Assembly (NCBI GenBank): GCA_032821775.1
Contig: JAVLRN010000001.1
Location: 186,001 to 250,000, forward strand
From: Sanguinoderma infundibulare
Lineage: Eukaryota; Basidiomycota; Agaricomycetes; Polyporales; Polyporaceae
Reading direction: 5' to 3'
Length of the DNA stretch: 64,000 nucleotides
Within the stretch, counting starts at the first letter, position 1. Each line of letters opens with the position of its first letter. The translations under genes and the position numbers were made by a program. Below, one piece after another: positions 12,513 through 23,737 of the stretch. The notes beneath the pieces are model-generated. The model was not told the DNA's origin. It saw only the letters and a list, made by a program, of their open reading frames with translations, and searched no databases.

Positions 12513-13125
12513 CACGCGAGGAAAACCAATATTTCTTGTGCTCAAAAATAGGGTGAAAAATGTTAATGGGAATGTCGCGTTTTGCCGAACATTATTCCCC
12601 ATATAGAACTTGAAGTTTAAGATTTCTCCGAATGTTCGCCCAAACTTGACGTTCCGGGCCGCATTCGGAGGCCAACAAAATGTGACGGAGAATGTCACGT
12701 TCTATTGGCTGCAGAACATTGCGGAGAACGTCGAGTTTTAATAAACATTCAAACTCAGAAAGCATTTAAAGTTCTCCGCTGAAGTGGTCAATAAACTTGA
12801 AGTTCTCCTGAAACTCGGTAAACGTTGCTAAAAACTTCAAGTTTATTGACCATTTCAGCGGAGAACTTTAAATGCTTTCTGAGTTTGAATGTTTATTAAA
12901 ACTCGATGTTCTCCGCAATGTTCTGCAGCCAATAGAACGTGACATTCTCCGTCACATTTTGTTGGCCTCCGAATGCGGCCCGGAACGTCAAGTTTGGGCG
13001 AACATTCGGAGAAATCTTAAACTTCAAGTTCTATATGGGGAATAACGTTCGGCAAAACGTGACATTCTCATTAACATTTTTCCCTCTATTTTTGGCCACA
13101 AGAAATATTCGTTTTCCTCGCGTGT
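12513..13125. mobile_element. 613-bp near-perfect palindrome (foldback element)
   Basis: Two arms of about 292 nt are inverted copies of one another: left arm 12513-12804, right arm 12833-13125, separated by a 28-nt loop. The ends are acacgcgagg on the left and cctcgcgtgt on the right. Differences between the arms are few. The arms are AT-richer than the surroundings and rich in short themes such as ggagaacg and gaacttt. Each arm carries the same short open frame (MTFSVTFCWPPN), which I take to be a by-product of the repeat. No transposase is encoded. The matching position in block 1 (about 2280-2300) lacks the element. A clear target-site duplication was not identified. A transcript through it would fold into a long hairpin. 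Confidence 0.85.
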
Positions 13126-13600
13126 AAGTGACTGACGTTAATAACCCGAGCCAGCTTGTCCGGCCGGTCCGGCCGGAGCGGCTGCTCCGTGTGTTGGAAC
13201 CGAAGGAACGCTTCCGCGGCGTCGCCGCTCCCCAGCCATGACGTGCGGAGGTTGGTGAAGAAGTGCAAGAGGTTGCGCGCGCCCATTGGATCTCCCAGTT
13301 GGACGCCTACTGTGCGGCGGAAGAGGCGATGTGGATGGGAAGCCCATCGAACTGCTACAGGGAGGATTTCGCCCTGGGCGTCCTGCGTAATCTCCAGGGG
13401 GGCGCAGATCCCGCTCAGGTACACGGACTTGTGGACCAGCCTGTCCGTCCACCGTGACCCTCGGAGGTGGAAGGTGGAAGTCGCTGAAGCAGGTCATCGT
13501 TGTCCTTCGCGCCCGTTGACCGCCTTGGCCAGTTTGGCAGTATGGTGCGAGGGCATAGGAGCTGATACGCGGTTCTTGGAGGGTGCGTGTGTCTAGGCTG
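13126..13600 (-). pseudogene. Decayed minus-strand gene fragment, family copy 2
   Basis: The best-preserved member of a small family of fragments. On the minus strand, from about 13460, it reads DRLVHKSVYLSGICAPLEIT, then GEILPVAVRWASH and LLHFFTNLRTSW, about 110 residues, ending near the palindrome. Residue use looks genuinely coding, but I do not recognise the family. The 3' end runs into the palindrome insertion. Relatives lie at 2400-3130 and, very short, at 31080-31220. Confidence 0.5.
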
Positions 13601-14720
13601 AAGGTGGAATGAAGTGGCTGATGGGGACACCATGAACCGCCGGAGTCTCGGAGACCTGTGCAGAATGGTCGGTTGGAAGTCATCTCTGAAAAACGGTCTG
13701 TGGCCCTGTCCGTGGCTCTTGGCCTCGAAGGCTCTCTCGCTGAAAGGGGAGAAGTCGACGGAGATAAGACCGAGGAACCGGTCATGACTTCCAACACTCC
13801 CCGTCCCCGCCCAAAAACGGTGTGGTATGGTCGGATGTGGGCCTCTCGAAGGTGCAGTGCTTGCCTTGGGTGCGTGGAAGGATTGGTTGGGGATATCGGG
13901 ACGGCCGGGGCTTGTGAGTGCATCAACACGATTATGCCCATGCACGCGATGTCCGCTTGCTAGAAGACCGCGCGTCGAGCGGCTCCCTGTTCACGGTCAC
14001 ACGTTTAGCGCATGGCTTGCCAGGGCCTTCTGTGGACTCGGTGATGACGAGCAGCGGTAGTAAGTGGCGGTGGTTCTGGAGCGGTAGTGGAACCGGATGC
14101 TTACTTGATCGAAGAAATGTCTGCAGATTACCCACTTCACGAGGAATAACCCGAGCGGAAAGCGGTTGAGGATGTATACGCAAACCTACTTCAAGCAAAT
14201 TGGCACTTGGTGAGTCGTGACTATAATCAGCACTAGCTCATTGCCCTTGGCAGTCTACGGATTGAACTTTATCCACGTTTTCTGTGTTACACCTTCACGC
14301 ATCTTCCGTGCAACACGGGACGGCACATGCAACTGGCAAACTGTGGCGATGGCGCTGCAACGCATCGTGGATACTATATGTAAGTCAAATTCGGCTGATT
14401 GCTGAATCTACGTATGCAAATATTGCTAGGATCGATGGTGACATGTGCAACTTGATGCCAGGCAGAGACATCCGGACATCGCGCATGACAGCTCGCGGGA
14501 ATCTGCGGGAATCTGTGCGTTCGGCTTAGAGTTCATCGCACGGATTTTGAGCGTGGAGCTTCAGCATGGAGTTTGTGCATAAGAAGTGGGGGCGATCTAC
14601 GTACCATGAATGGGATGACGGATGTCGAAGAGAAATTGATGAAGCAAACAATTTCTGATGGAGGATCTGTTGGGCGTGCGTCGGGAGTGACATGGCAAAG
14701 GGGCGTATACGACGCACTGC
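13600..14720. other. No recognisable gene
   Basis: A long open frame on the minus strand at 13941-13600 is rich in Ser, Pro and Arg and matches nothing I know. The rest, to 14720, contains only short frames. I see no repeat or RNA gene. Confidence 0.35.
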
Positions 14721-14759
14721 GTCGGACTCAGACGCAGACTCTGTCGTACAGCGTACCGC

Positions 14760-14960
14760 GGGGCGGTCGTGCATCCGGACGACCTGACATTTGTCCACTA
14801 GCTCGACATCGGTCGCGGCGGAGGAGGGGAGGTCGAACATGGACTGGAACACTTCGGAATGTCGGGCGAGCACGCTTCGGTGTAGCTTGAATGCGACGGT
14901 GACGTCCGAGTCGATGTCGTGAACCAGGGCTCTCCTCGCTGGTCGGATGGTATCGAGGAA
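14760..14960 (-). pseudogene. BTB/POZ domain fragment
   Basis: On the minus strand the translation reads DSDVTVAFKLHRSVLARHSE, then VFQSMFDLPSS and CQVVRMHD. This is the start of a BTB/POZ fold as found in many agaricomycete BTB-only proteins (consensus D-V-F-x-V-H-x-S-x-L-A-x-H-S-x-V-F). BTB domains mediate protein-protein contacts, often in ubiquitin ligase adaptors. Beyond HDRP the conserved continuation is lost and the frame turns into low-complexity sequence, so only about the first third of a domain remains. Confidence 0.6.
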
Positions 14961-14969
14961 GGCGAGGAA

Positions 14970-15670
14970 GGCTGCTGCCTGATCATGTGATTTTGTTGAT
15001 TCAAAAAAAGCTGTCGGCCGGCGTCTGTGGCAGGGACCTACGGTTCATGGGTGATGTACATCCGCGTCCTCGCAGCTTCCCTTTTGACTTCTGCGACTTC
15101 TTACAACTCCCGTCTACAGGTCTGGTGAGCTAACTTCTTCGTGACTGCTGAAAACTATCTAACATGCCTAATTGCTTTCCTTCCTCCAGTCCGACGCGTC
15201 AATTCCGTCCTACAATGCGGATACACGCGACGCCGCAGTCTACTGGTCCGTAACTTGGCGCGTTGTTCACGTCCCTGCGACGATCTTTTCAACGCCTGCC
15301 GCCACTATAGGCTGTTTTGGTACGTGAAACACGTCTTTCGTCCTGCGACCGTGCTCACCGGCACATTTGTTTGCTATGTACTGTAGACGCGTCTTTCACG
15401 CAGCGTAGAGCCATAGTTAGAGGAGTACCGATTTGTGGAAACCTATTGCCACGCCATAAGTACGTGCTCTATCCGCATTCTCTATCATGCCCCATCCTAG
15501 TACTTTGCTTCTGCATGCACTGTCGTCCACGTCTCTGCTCGCTTTACATGCTCATACTGCTTTGACGTCCGTTGGCGGTGTGAACATGAGTCCATCAGTA
15601 AACTTGCTGCGTGTGTCCCTCCTGTGACTTCCCGCATGAAATCCATCTGGTGCTACTGCTGCTTTGACGT
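14970..15670. other. Intergenic stretch with a 22-bp direct repeat
   Basis: No gene is recognised. The sequence ctgctttgacgtccgttggc (extending by gg) occurs at 15557-15578 and again at 15659-15680, about 100 bp apart. Confidence 0.5.
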
Positions 15671-15679
15671 CCGTTGGCG

Positions 15680-16147
15680 GCAGTATGCATTTTTGAAGGA
15701 GGACATGTCGTGTCACCTGCTGACAAGCACGCACCCATCAGCAAATTAGTCTCCCCTTCGATCGTCTACCCTTCTCTACCGCTGCTAGCGAAAGAGACTC
15801 ATGATGCGTCCATTTCTGTATGGGCGTCGTCCTTGGACCCTCATCCGGTTGCTTGCCTGCAGTCGGACGCAGCTCTGCCGGGAAACTTGAGCTCTTTGGC
15901 TGCTAAGGAGATGACGAACAGCAAACCAGTAATCCGGCGGGCATTCTGCTCTCTCGTCGGAAGTGCTCTGTGGCAACTGGGGAGCATCGAGTCTCCCTCT
16001 GCGCTTGATTTTGCGAAGGCGTTCGTACAGTCTCTCGAGACCAACCTGAAGACCGTCGCAGCGAACCCCACAGGCGCGTCGGTGATAGAAGGTTGGCTGA
16101 GGCGCCATGGTACATGTGCACAAGGCCTCGACGCGGGCGGACCGTAG
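15680..16147 (+). pseudogene. HEAT-repeat fragment resembling GCN1
   Basis: The plus-strand frame reads PSLPLLAKETHDASISVWAS, then LPGNLSSLAAKEMTNSKPVI, RRAFCSLVGSALW and FVQSLETNLKTVAANPTG. This helical pattern resembles part of the HEAT-repeat region of fungal GCN1, the ribosome-bound activator of the Gcn2 kinase. It is about 150 residues, whereas GCN1 has over 2,500, and no other GCN1 exon is visible nearby, so it is a dislocated fragment. The family assignment rests on general resemblance only; another HEAT protein is possible. Confidence 0.4.
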
Positions 16148-16218
16148 TCTCTACAAAAGCGTGAGGTTCATTTCCTGACCTCGTTGCTCGGCGCCCACTT
16201 ACTATTTAGTACGATTGC

Positions 16219-16739
16219 AGATCTCCACCCCTCTGACCTTCTCCGTCTCATGGAGAATAGCTTGAACACCCTCCGTCTTGTCGAGAAGCTGTCGGACGGC
16301 GTTCCTGTCCCATTCCTAAAGCCGGTGATAAGCGTTACCCTGCATATCGCGGAGACCGCAGAGGTACGCATATACGCATGCCCGTGCACCGTTGATATCG
16401 CTAATCCATATTGGTACAGAATGTTAAACAAATGCAGGAACAATGCCGACAGCTCGCAGAGCGCGCCGCACGGCTCCCGCTTTCTCTGTACGATCATCTG
16501 CGGACTTCGAGTTCAACTTCAAACTCAACTGCGGAACATCTGGCGACGCTGCTTTGGTGGGTCACTATCTTCAGTAAGCGTGGACCCTATATGCTGATAG
16601 CACGCTCGGGTATAGCACGTTGGAACCTGAAGAGATCGAGGTGTTCATGCGGCGACAGGGAAAGCAAAGCTTCCTATCCACTTTCGCGCACCAAAGACTC
16701 CCTCCGATTGCTCGTCGTCCGTTAGCATATGACGAGTGA
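16219..16739 (+). CDS. Stand-alone adaptor-like domain of fungal STAND/MLKL-N type
   Basis: Three exons fit a small helical protein: 16219-16363, 16420-16556 and 16601-16739, with introns 16364-16419 and 16557-16600 (an alternative acceptor is at 16615). The translation contains LRLVEKLSDGVPVPFLKPVI, then NVKQMQEQCRQLAERAARL, EEIEVFMRRQGKQSFLSTF and a final AYDE followed by TGA. This pattern (a V-P-x-P-hydrophobic turn, a helix with C-x-x-L-A-x-R, and a closing E-I-E-x-F helix) is typical of the N-terminal four-helix adaptor domain before NACHT or kinase modules in many agaricomycete STAND-like proteins. Here nothing follows it. The 5' exon and start codon are not identified. It may be a truncated receptor or a free adaptor. 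Confidence 0.55.
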
Positions 16740-16783
16740 GAAAGAAAGAGATCTCCGCAACTGCTCCAGCGCGGACGCCAACG

Positions 16784-17585
16784 TCATGCGTCCTCCTTGT
16801 TCACCCACTCCTCGTCCGTCGCGTTGTTTGCCTCCGCCGCGTCCACCGCCTCGAGCAGCTCCGCGTCGGCATCCGCCTTGGAGCCAGCGTCCGCGTCTGC
16901 ATCTGCCTCGTCCGCATCCGCTCCTGCCTCCGGGTCGGCATCAGCGTCCGCGTCCGTGTCGACCTCCTTGCCGTCCGCGTCGACGTCCATGAGGTCCGAC
17001 GACTTGGACTTGCCGTCCGAGCCGCGCGGCGACCCACGCGGGGCCGCCGCCGAGGACCATGCGTTTCGGAGGGCAGGCGAGTGGCTCGCAGACTGGCTGC
17101 TGCTCCTGTGCCCGTTCACGCTGCGGGACGACGCCGCTGGTCTGTGTGCGCTGTCGCGTGGGCGCTGTGCGTGTTCGCGGTCGCGGTCGTCGTCCTCGTT
17201 CGCACTCGAACCTGGAAGAGTGGCGATCCCGGGAGGGGCGGGACCGCGCTGGGATGAGCGAGAGGTCACGTACGAGTGGTGGTAGGGGGAGGCACCTTGG
17301 CCGCGCTCGCGCTCGCGGTTGTGGTTGCTCCGTTCGCATTCCTGGTCCCAGTCGTGACGCACGTATCCGCTCTGCGAGCCCGACAGCAGGTTGCGTGCCG
17401 CTCTTGTTGCTCGAGGGCGATGTAAAGCGGGAGAGCATGTTGAGAAAGACCGACTTGCGCTTGGGGGGCGTCGCGAGCGTCGACACGTCAATGGGCGGTG
17501 TGGCAGTTTCATACCGGGGAAGCTGTCGCGGAGCTTGGCCTGCGGCTCGACAACGTCTTGTGCCGTCCGGGTGGGCGTGATATTA
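16784..17585 (-). CDS. Unrecognised protein with acidic Asp-Ala-rich C-terminus
   Basis: On the minus strand an upstream segment reads TPPIDVSTLATPPKRKSVFL and RFTSPSSNKSG, then, after an apparent frame change near 17360 that is probably an intron, a hydrophilic tail. The tail is rich in Arg, Ser and Pro and ends in a strongly acidic run (VDTDADADADPEAGADADEA and similar), closing with TDEEWVNKEDA and a stop at 16784. No domain is recognised. Low complexity suggests a disordered, possibly nuclear or chromatin-associated protein. The plus-strand frames opposite the GCGTC-rich run are shadows of it. The 5' end is unresolved. Confidence 0.4.
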
Positions 17586-17589
17586 TGAG

Positions 17590-18450
17590 TGGGAGCTGCT
17601 GGATGTCGAGGTAAAGGTCACAGCTCACGTAGTTTGCACAACTGGATCTGCTTTCACATTGAAGACTGGTCAACTGGACACCTTTCGAAGCTTTCGTTTA
17701 CCGAGAGCGAGTTTTCCAGCGCGTACAAAGACTTTCTCGCGGACCTGAAGAAGTGGAGCGCAGGGAAGGAAGATGGAGTCTGGCTCAACATCCGTAAGAA
17801 ATGGTATCAATGTGCATTGTACGTACTTCACACTTACTTTCTCTATTCCCATTCCGATCGCACCTGTTGCAGTGTTGCTGGGGGTGGCGTTGTACTCGAG
17901 GCGACCGCCGTTCGTGTGTCGACGTCCACACTGGACAGTGCGCGCGCAGAGCTGGAGGGTCGGACGGGCAACACTGATAGCGAAGACGAGGGTGGCGGTG
18001 GCATTTACAAAACCGTCTCAAGTTGTCAGCGCTGATGTTCGGGTTCACAGAAAGGTCTCATTTGATGATCGGATTGTGTCTCATATTCAAGTTCGGACCA
18101 TGTGGCATTAGGTCAATTTCCCTCCGAAGTACTCCCTATACCAGTATACCAATGGCGTATTTAGCTATATACCCGAGTATTCAATGAAACATCAATTCTG
18201 ATGCCAACCGACAAGCATCGCAATCAGATCTAGGGCACGCAGTATCAAACTTGAGCGGGCTATGGCGCAGCAAGCAGCGTCTATAGGATGTCTATCGGAG
18301 GTCTATCGAGTACTCCACGGTTACACACGCCCACTATCGAGGACTACAGAAAGAGGTACCTTACTCTCACACGATCCCTCCTCTCGAGCCTCGAGAGTCC
18401 TAGGGAGCTTGATGTTTTTTTTTCCTGATGTAAGCGATAAGGACCAATGG
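17590..18450. other. Mostly non-coding; short coding-like stretch
   Basis: A plus-strand frame at about 17690-17815 reads FTESEFSSAYKDFLADLKKW and continues to KKWYQCAL, which looks protein-like but matches no family I know and ends at a plausible intron donor (gtacgt at 17820). The remainder, to 18450, has no feature I can support. Confidence 0.3.
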
Positions 18451-18453
18451 TTT

Positions 18454-21400
18454 CTATCCGCCGACCTGCACATCCGCACTCTCCATCCCCGGCAGCCTCG
18501 TCAGAGCCTCGGCGAACCTAGTCAGCAAGACCGCCTGCATCGCCTCCTGCTTGCTCTCCAGCTTCGTCAGCTGGCTTTGCAGCTGCTCCATCCGCTCCTC
18601 GAGCTTCGCCAGACGAACGTCCGTCGTCTTCTGCTCCGACGACACCGAGTCTTGCGCATCTGACACGAACCGCTTCTTGCACCTCACGAGCGGGTGGGTG
18701 TAGACGTGGGGCTGGTTCGCATTTTGATAGTCGGCAGGATCTGACTCTGACCTCTTGATGCCCCGCGCGAGACACATGTGACATGTGAAGTCATCTACGG
18801 AACAGCGCCACTGTTGGGTCAGCAACGGGACAACAACGCATCGATGCAACTAGCGGCGGGCGATGCACTAACCGGGCTTGAACCCACAGTACCACTCGCG
18901 CTGAGGGAACGGCTGTTTGCAACACCAGCAAGCGATCAGCACTCTCCCGTCGCAAGAGTCGCAAATGTAGTCTGCGAACGGCAAACACGTCGTCAAGCGG
19001 CAGAACACGTACAAAAGAGTGTTCAGAGACTGACCTTCGCAATGTAGACAATACCAAGAACGCCCCATGTACACCGGTTCCCGGCAGATCTTGCACTTCG
19101 TCGAGACCGCCTGGGCATTCTCGTCCGGCTCCTTGTGGTCCGAGTCGTCACCGGCCTCAACGCATGCCTCGGACAGTTCCTCGGGTCGAGCGCATTCTTC
19201 CTCCTCCGTCGGGGGATCCGGAAGGACCCCGAGGGTGCGGACTTGCTCCAACGCCACCTCTGCCCTCCGCGACAGGTCAGGCCAGAGGAGACGGTTGATG
19301 GCCGTCCTGACCTTCAGCAAGTCGTGCGCAGTGTGGTGCACGGTGTCCTCGAAGACAGTGAACGACCCTTTGTCAGCCAATTCTCCGAGGCAGTCCGGAT
19401 CGTCGCAGAAGGTGACCTGCTGCCAAAAGTTGTCCGGGTTCGGGACGCACGTGAGGCATATGCAGCGCGCTCCCTCGATATAGTGCTCGCCTGTGGCGGT
19501 GTTGCCGCTGTTGCATTCCGTGTACCTGCGCAGGGGACATATGGGCGCAGGATCAGAACGGGGCTACTACCGCCACATCACGGAGGTCAAGGACACGCAA
19601 ATAGTGCTTACCAGTGATAGGGGAGCGTGAGGTACAGGCTGTCGCAGATGGCTTCGTAAAACCGCGTTTCCTGGAGCGTGCACAGCCTTCTCACTCGATT
19701 CAGCGCGGCGTTGTACACCGGGGCAGGCGTGTCCCCAACCTCCCGCTTCCGGCGAAAGTTCTCCTCGATGTAGCGTTTTCGAACGTCTCGCCGGGCGGCG
19801 AAGTATGACCAGGACCACAGCCGCCGCCGCACGTCCTGCAAGGTCGCCGCGATCGCGTAGGTCCATAGCGAGCGGTACTTGCTCTCGGACAGAAGCACGG
19901 ACGGGCGAGGGCGCAAGGTCACGTACGGCGCCTGGATCTTCTTGAGGACGAACGAAAAGTCGGGATCACCCCCATCTCCATACATCCGCGTGCCGGCAAT
20001 GGTGAATTCGTCGACCAGGGTCCCATTGTAAATGATCTCGTCGTCGTCAGAGTAGCGTATGGTCCACTTGACCTGGATCCCGCCGGCGTCCTCCGCGGTG
20101 CACGTGCCGGACAGAGTAAACGTCCCTCCCTCGTACTCGGTACCGCTCGCGGCGAAGTGTTCGCCGTCTTTCGTCGAGTAGTGGAAGCGAAAGGAGATGA
20201 TTGGCCGCGCAGGATATAATGACTCCGTGTACACGAAGCCATTCCACTCGCCAATTCTGTGCGGAAGTTGAGTGGGAGGGTGCCAAGTGGCATGGGGAGG
20301 AGACTTACATGGCATTGACAGGACTTGACGCATTGCGATCGTCCTCGGTTTCGTCATCCGCTTCATCGAACATTGCCGTAGTGATGTCTAACGGCTTCTT
20401 CTCTTCCTCGATTCCGTCCAACACAACCGGTTCTTGGTCCGAGTCGTCTGGAACCGGGAGATCGAACGTCCCATTGCCTACATTTTTCGTGGACCAAAGG
20501 TCCGAGTAAGGAGGGATGTGCTCGAACTGTGTTATGTAAATATTATGGTGTGCAAAGGAAGAGCGGAAAGGGGGCTTACGAAACCGAATGCGAACTCCTT
20601 AAAGCGCGCGGCTCTGTCAAGTTTCTGCTCCGCGAAGAGATCTGTATGTTCAATAAGCGTGTGTCAAGTGCTAGTGGTGCAAGGAATAATACTTACCGTT
20701 TAACTCAAAGTACCTGCGATCGAGAGCCCTGAAGATGTGCCACATCGTCATCTGCATGTTCATCAGCTCCTGCCGCACGACCACGATCCGCGTCGCGGCC
20801 TTGACCATGCGCAGGTCGTGCTCGAGAAGGAGACACAGAAGCGGAAGGAACCACTACAGATGGCACATGAGTACCTTGGACAAATTACCCCTGAAAAATG
20901 TCGTCCCACCTTCTCTAGCCTGCCGGATCCCACGACGAGCGAGACAGTATCGGCTGAGTCAAAGGTATACTTGATCTTCTCCAGGTTTCCCCGAATGCGA
21001 TCCTCTTCGCATTTGATGTAGTCCTGGAACCGGCCAAAGAGGGTCTCGTCCTCCACCCCCTGGAACCCTGCTGTAGCTTGGAAAGCAAAGTGCCAGTGGT
21101 ACATGAAATACCAGTCAAAGTCGGCGCGGTTTGGCGGTAGGAGGGTGGGCAACGCTATCCGCATTTGGCCCATCGCAGCCTTGATGCGTTTGATGTACGA
21201 TGCCGACGAGATCTGCCAGCCTGCATGGACAGTGTGGTGAGCGCAGATCCAGGTGTGACGAAACGGCCTCCGCCCTACCTACTGCCCAATATGCCAGCCA
21301 GCACGGAATACTAAAGGAGATAAAAATGGTCAAGCGGATGAATGTATGAGGAAAGCACTCGGACGCACCTCCACCCAAGGGATGCCGGGCGCATGTCCAT

Positions 21401-23737
21401 CAGCTTGTTGACCTCCGTGATGGTCACGTAGCCCGATGCGTCATCGTCGAATGCCTCCATAAGCGGACGCAACCAGTTTATCCCAAGATATTCCAACGCC
21501 CACTCATCGTTGGCGATCGGGTCCGGTCGTTCCCCATGGGTCGCGTTGTCGAACACGTCCCGATAGTGGTCCTGGAGGGTGAGGACAAACAAACGGGCTT
21601 TCACGTTTCCGCGCCAGCCCTGCACCATGTCGTCAAGAGCAGCCTGGTGATTTCAGCGACGAAACGCACCATTTCCTGCCATATCTTCCGAAGTTCCTGC
21701 ACTTCCCGTAAGTGAACTGTCCTCTGACGCAAGCTGTACCACTCACCAAGTCCTTGATCTTCATATGCGGGCCCTCCTTGATCGCGTCCGTAACAGCCCC
21801 GATGACCCTATCATTCTCCGCCCGGATGTACTTTACCAGCGCGATCTGTAGCAGATCCACCTGAAGCTCGAACTTGCCCGTAAACGCCTCAAAGTTCTTC
21901 TCCAGCGCGTACTCGACGTCCTCCTTCAGCTCGACTTTCAACTCATCCAGCGCGAGCGACAGCTTGCTCCGCGTTGTCTTCTCTCGCATGATGTCGCGCG
22001 GCGCGTCTTCGGCCCCGGGACGCTGCGGGCGAACAGAGTCGTCGAGGACGATGAGCGCCTTGAGGGCTTCGTCGTCCTGGCGGACTTTGGTGTAACCGCC
22101 TTTGACGTCGATCTCGAGCGCGATCTTGCGCTCCTCGGCGGTGACGAACTTGTTGAAGAGCCCGAGCACAGCGTCGAGCCTATGCAAAGCCCATTCAGCG
22201 ACAACACGGCCAGAAGGAGGTCGTCCGCATACTTGGCTTGGATCTCGTAGTTCTGCCTCTTCACGTCCGAGACCGAGTTTGCGGTGTGCATGGCGAGCGC
22301 GAATTGGAAGTCGGCCTTGCGATCGGAGAAGATCGTCACAAATGCGGTGAGCTTCTCGGCCCAGACAGGACCTTTGAAGACTTTGACCAGCAGTTTCTTC
22401 TTCACAAACGTGTCGCAGAGGTTCGCGCAGTCCTTGATGTCTTCTGCGGTCTTCTCCGCCAGCTCCTCAAGGCGATCTTTTAGAGGACGTCCATCAAGTC
22501 CGATGTGCATCCGGTTCTCAATCCCCTTCAATCTAGATTGCGCCTATCAGCGGGTTGGATCATACAAGGGTGAATTAGCGCAACTGGTACGTACTGGACC
22601 ATGACCATCATCATGTCCTTCATCTCGACGTAAAGAGTCGTCACCCGCCGATCGTTCTCCTGACGGGTGCTCTCCAGCATATAGACCGCCTTGAATGCGA
22701 GCACGGCGACTGCAAAGCGAAGAGTAAGGTTCAGGCTACTATCCGCGATGGTGGACGCGACCTACCAGTCACCACAGGGTGAATCCGCGCAACCTCGTCA
22801 AGCGCTTTCATAAGCCACGGCAGGTCGTCCGCAAACATCAGTAAAGCCGGATTTTGCTTAACGGCTTAACGGCTTAACGGAAAATGGCCGTCCTCCCCCC
22901 CGGATTTTGGTGGATATCCTGGGCAAACTTCTACCTCCAACGTGTCGAGGAGACATCTCTTTGTCCCTCGCCATGTGCCAGTCAGAGTGCGGGGGAGCGG
23001 TGCTGGTGGAAGGGAGGTCGTTAGTGGCGGCACTTACGGGCGCTTCGAGACCTGCTTACGGCTTATCGGCTTATCGTGCTTAACGGCTGCTTAACGTGCT
23101 TAACGGTGCTTAATGGCCCCGTTAAGCACCGTTAAGCAATTTCCGAAAGTACTGATGAAACGCTGGATGCCACGCTCGATCTTCTGCGCGATGTCGCTCT
23201 GGGTGGCTGCGTTGACGATCGCGGTGACTTTGCTCGCAACAGTCATCGCCTGGTCCGCCTGGTTCGTGATGTGGGTGATACTGGCGCCTGCCACGTCCGA
23301 GTCACGACAGTGAGCAAGAGCGCGGTCGAGGTTTAGAACGGAGTCGGCGGCGCCGCGCGCGATGGCCGGCCCAAATGCTCACCCATCGCGTCCAGCGCCT
23401 TGTCGATCTTCTGCACGGTCGGCCCTGCGTCCAACTGCGCTTGCATCGGCGCTAGTGCGGCGAGTGCGCCGTCCATCGAGTGCGTGAGGATCTCGGGCTC
23501 CGGTGGTGTAGCAGGCATATGTTCTGGGATCGGCATGGCCATCGATGCCGTCGACGTGGTTTCGGGGGCAGGCATCCGAACGGGTTCGGTGTCAGAGGGC
23601 TGAGGTTCGGGAGTACCAGCTTGACTGGGAGTGCTGCGACTGGAATTAGTACTAGGACCTTCTTCGCCCTGGTCCCCAACTAAGTCTTTCTTGGACCGCG
23701 ACCTGTGGAAGCGTTTAGCAAGACCCTTGAGGGACAT
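18454..23737 (-). CDS. Large multi-exon protein with EF-hand and ZZ/RING-like zinc fingers
   Basis: One minus-strand gene from the ATG at 23737 (MSLKGLAKRFHRSRSKKDL) to a stop at 18454, with many short introns. In order: a Ser/Pro-rich N-terminus; helical segments including DDLPWLMKALDEVARIHPVV and LYVEMKDMMMVMVQLKGIE (about 22830-22490), similar to N-terminal domains of agaricomycete death- or STAND-type proteins; further helices (22190-21650); a canonical EF-hand loop DDDASGYVTITE (about 21445-21410); helices to 20590; a beta-rich segment (20260-19920) with GGTFTLSGTC; cysteine clusters CKICREPVYM, WYCLHCEG, YICDSCDG, CWCC and FTCHMC (19110-18770); and a C-terminal coiled coil (KLEERMEQLQSQLTKLESKQ). 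It suggests a calcium-responsive scaffold. Exon borders were not all resolved, and it could be two genes split near 20300. A 316-bp insertion interrupts one exon at 22839-23154. Confidence 0.65.
22839..23154. mobile_element. 316-bp MITE-like insertion inside an exon
   Basis: The left end (cagtaaagccggattttgct) and the reverse complement of the right end (cagtactttcggaaattgct) are imperfect terminal inverted repeats. Both are followed by tandem gcttaacgg motifs that recur throughout both halves. The flanks are AT on both sides, consistent with a 2-bp target duplication. On the host gene's minus strand, removing the element and one AT joins the flanking codons in frame (IQRF then MFADDLPWL). 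With the element present the frame runs into a stop. No transposase is encoded. Confidence 0.75.

Larger units (their letters stand above)
10330..13700. repeat. DOT1 block, copy 2 of an old segmental duplication
   Basis: Direct-orientation counterpart of 190-3130, holding the same order of parts: leader, DOT1 exons, flank, decayed minus-strand fragment. The main structural difference is the 613-bp palindrome at 12513-13125, which has no counterpart in copy 1. Confidence 0.8.

Noticed and set aside
12447..13127. Matching short open frames in both arms of the palindrome (MTFSVTFCWPPN)
   Set aside because: Both are products of the inverted repeat; no domain, start context or partner exon supports a gene.
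16797..17580. Several overlapping plus-strand frames rich in Arg or Ser
   Set aside because: They are antisense to an Asp-Ala-rich coding run on the minus strand; low complexity keeps all frames open.
22839..23154. An introner (self-spliced element carrying its own splice sites)
   Set aside because: A GT follows the left border on the host strand, but no AG lies at the other border, so precise splicing at the element ends is not supported.
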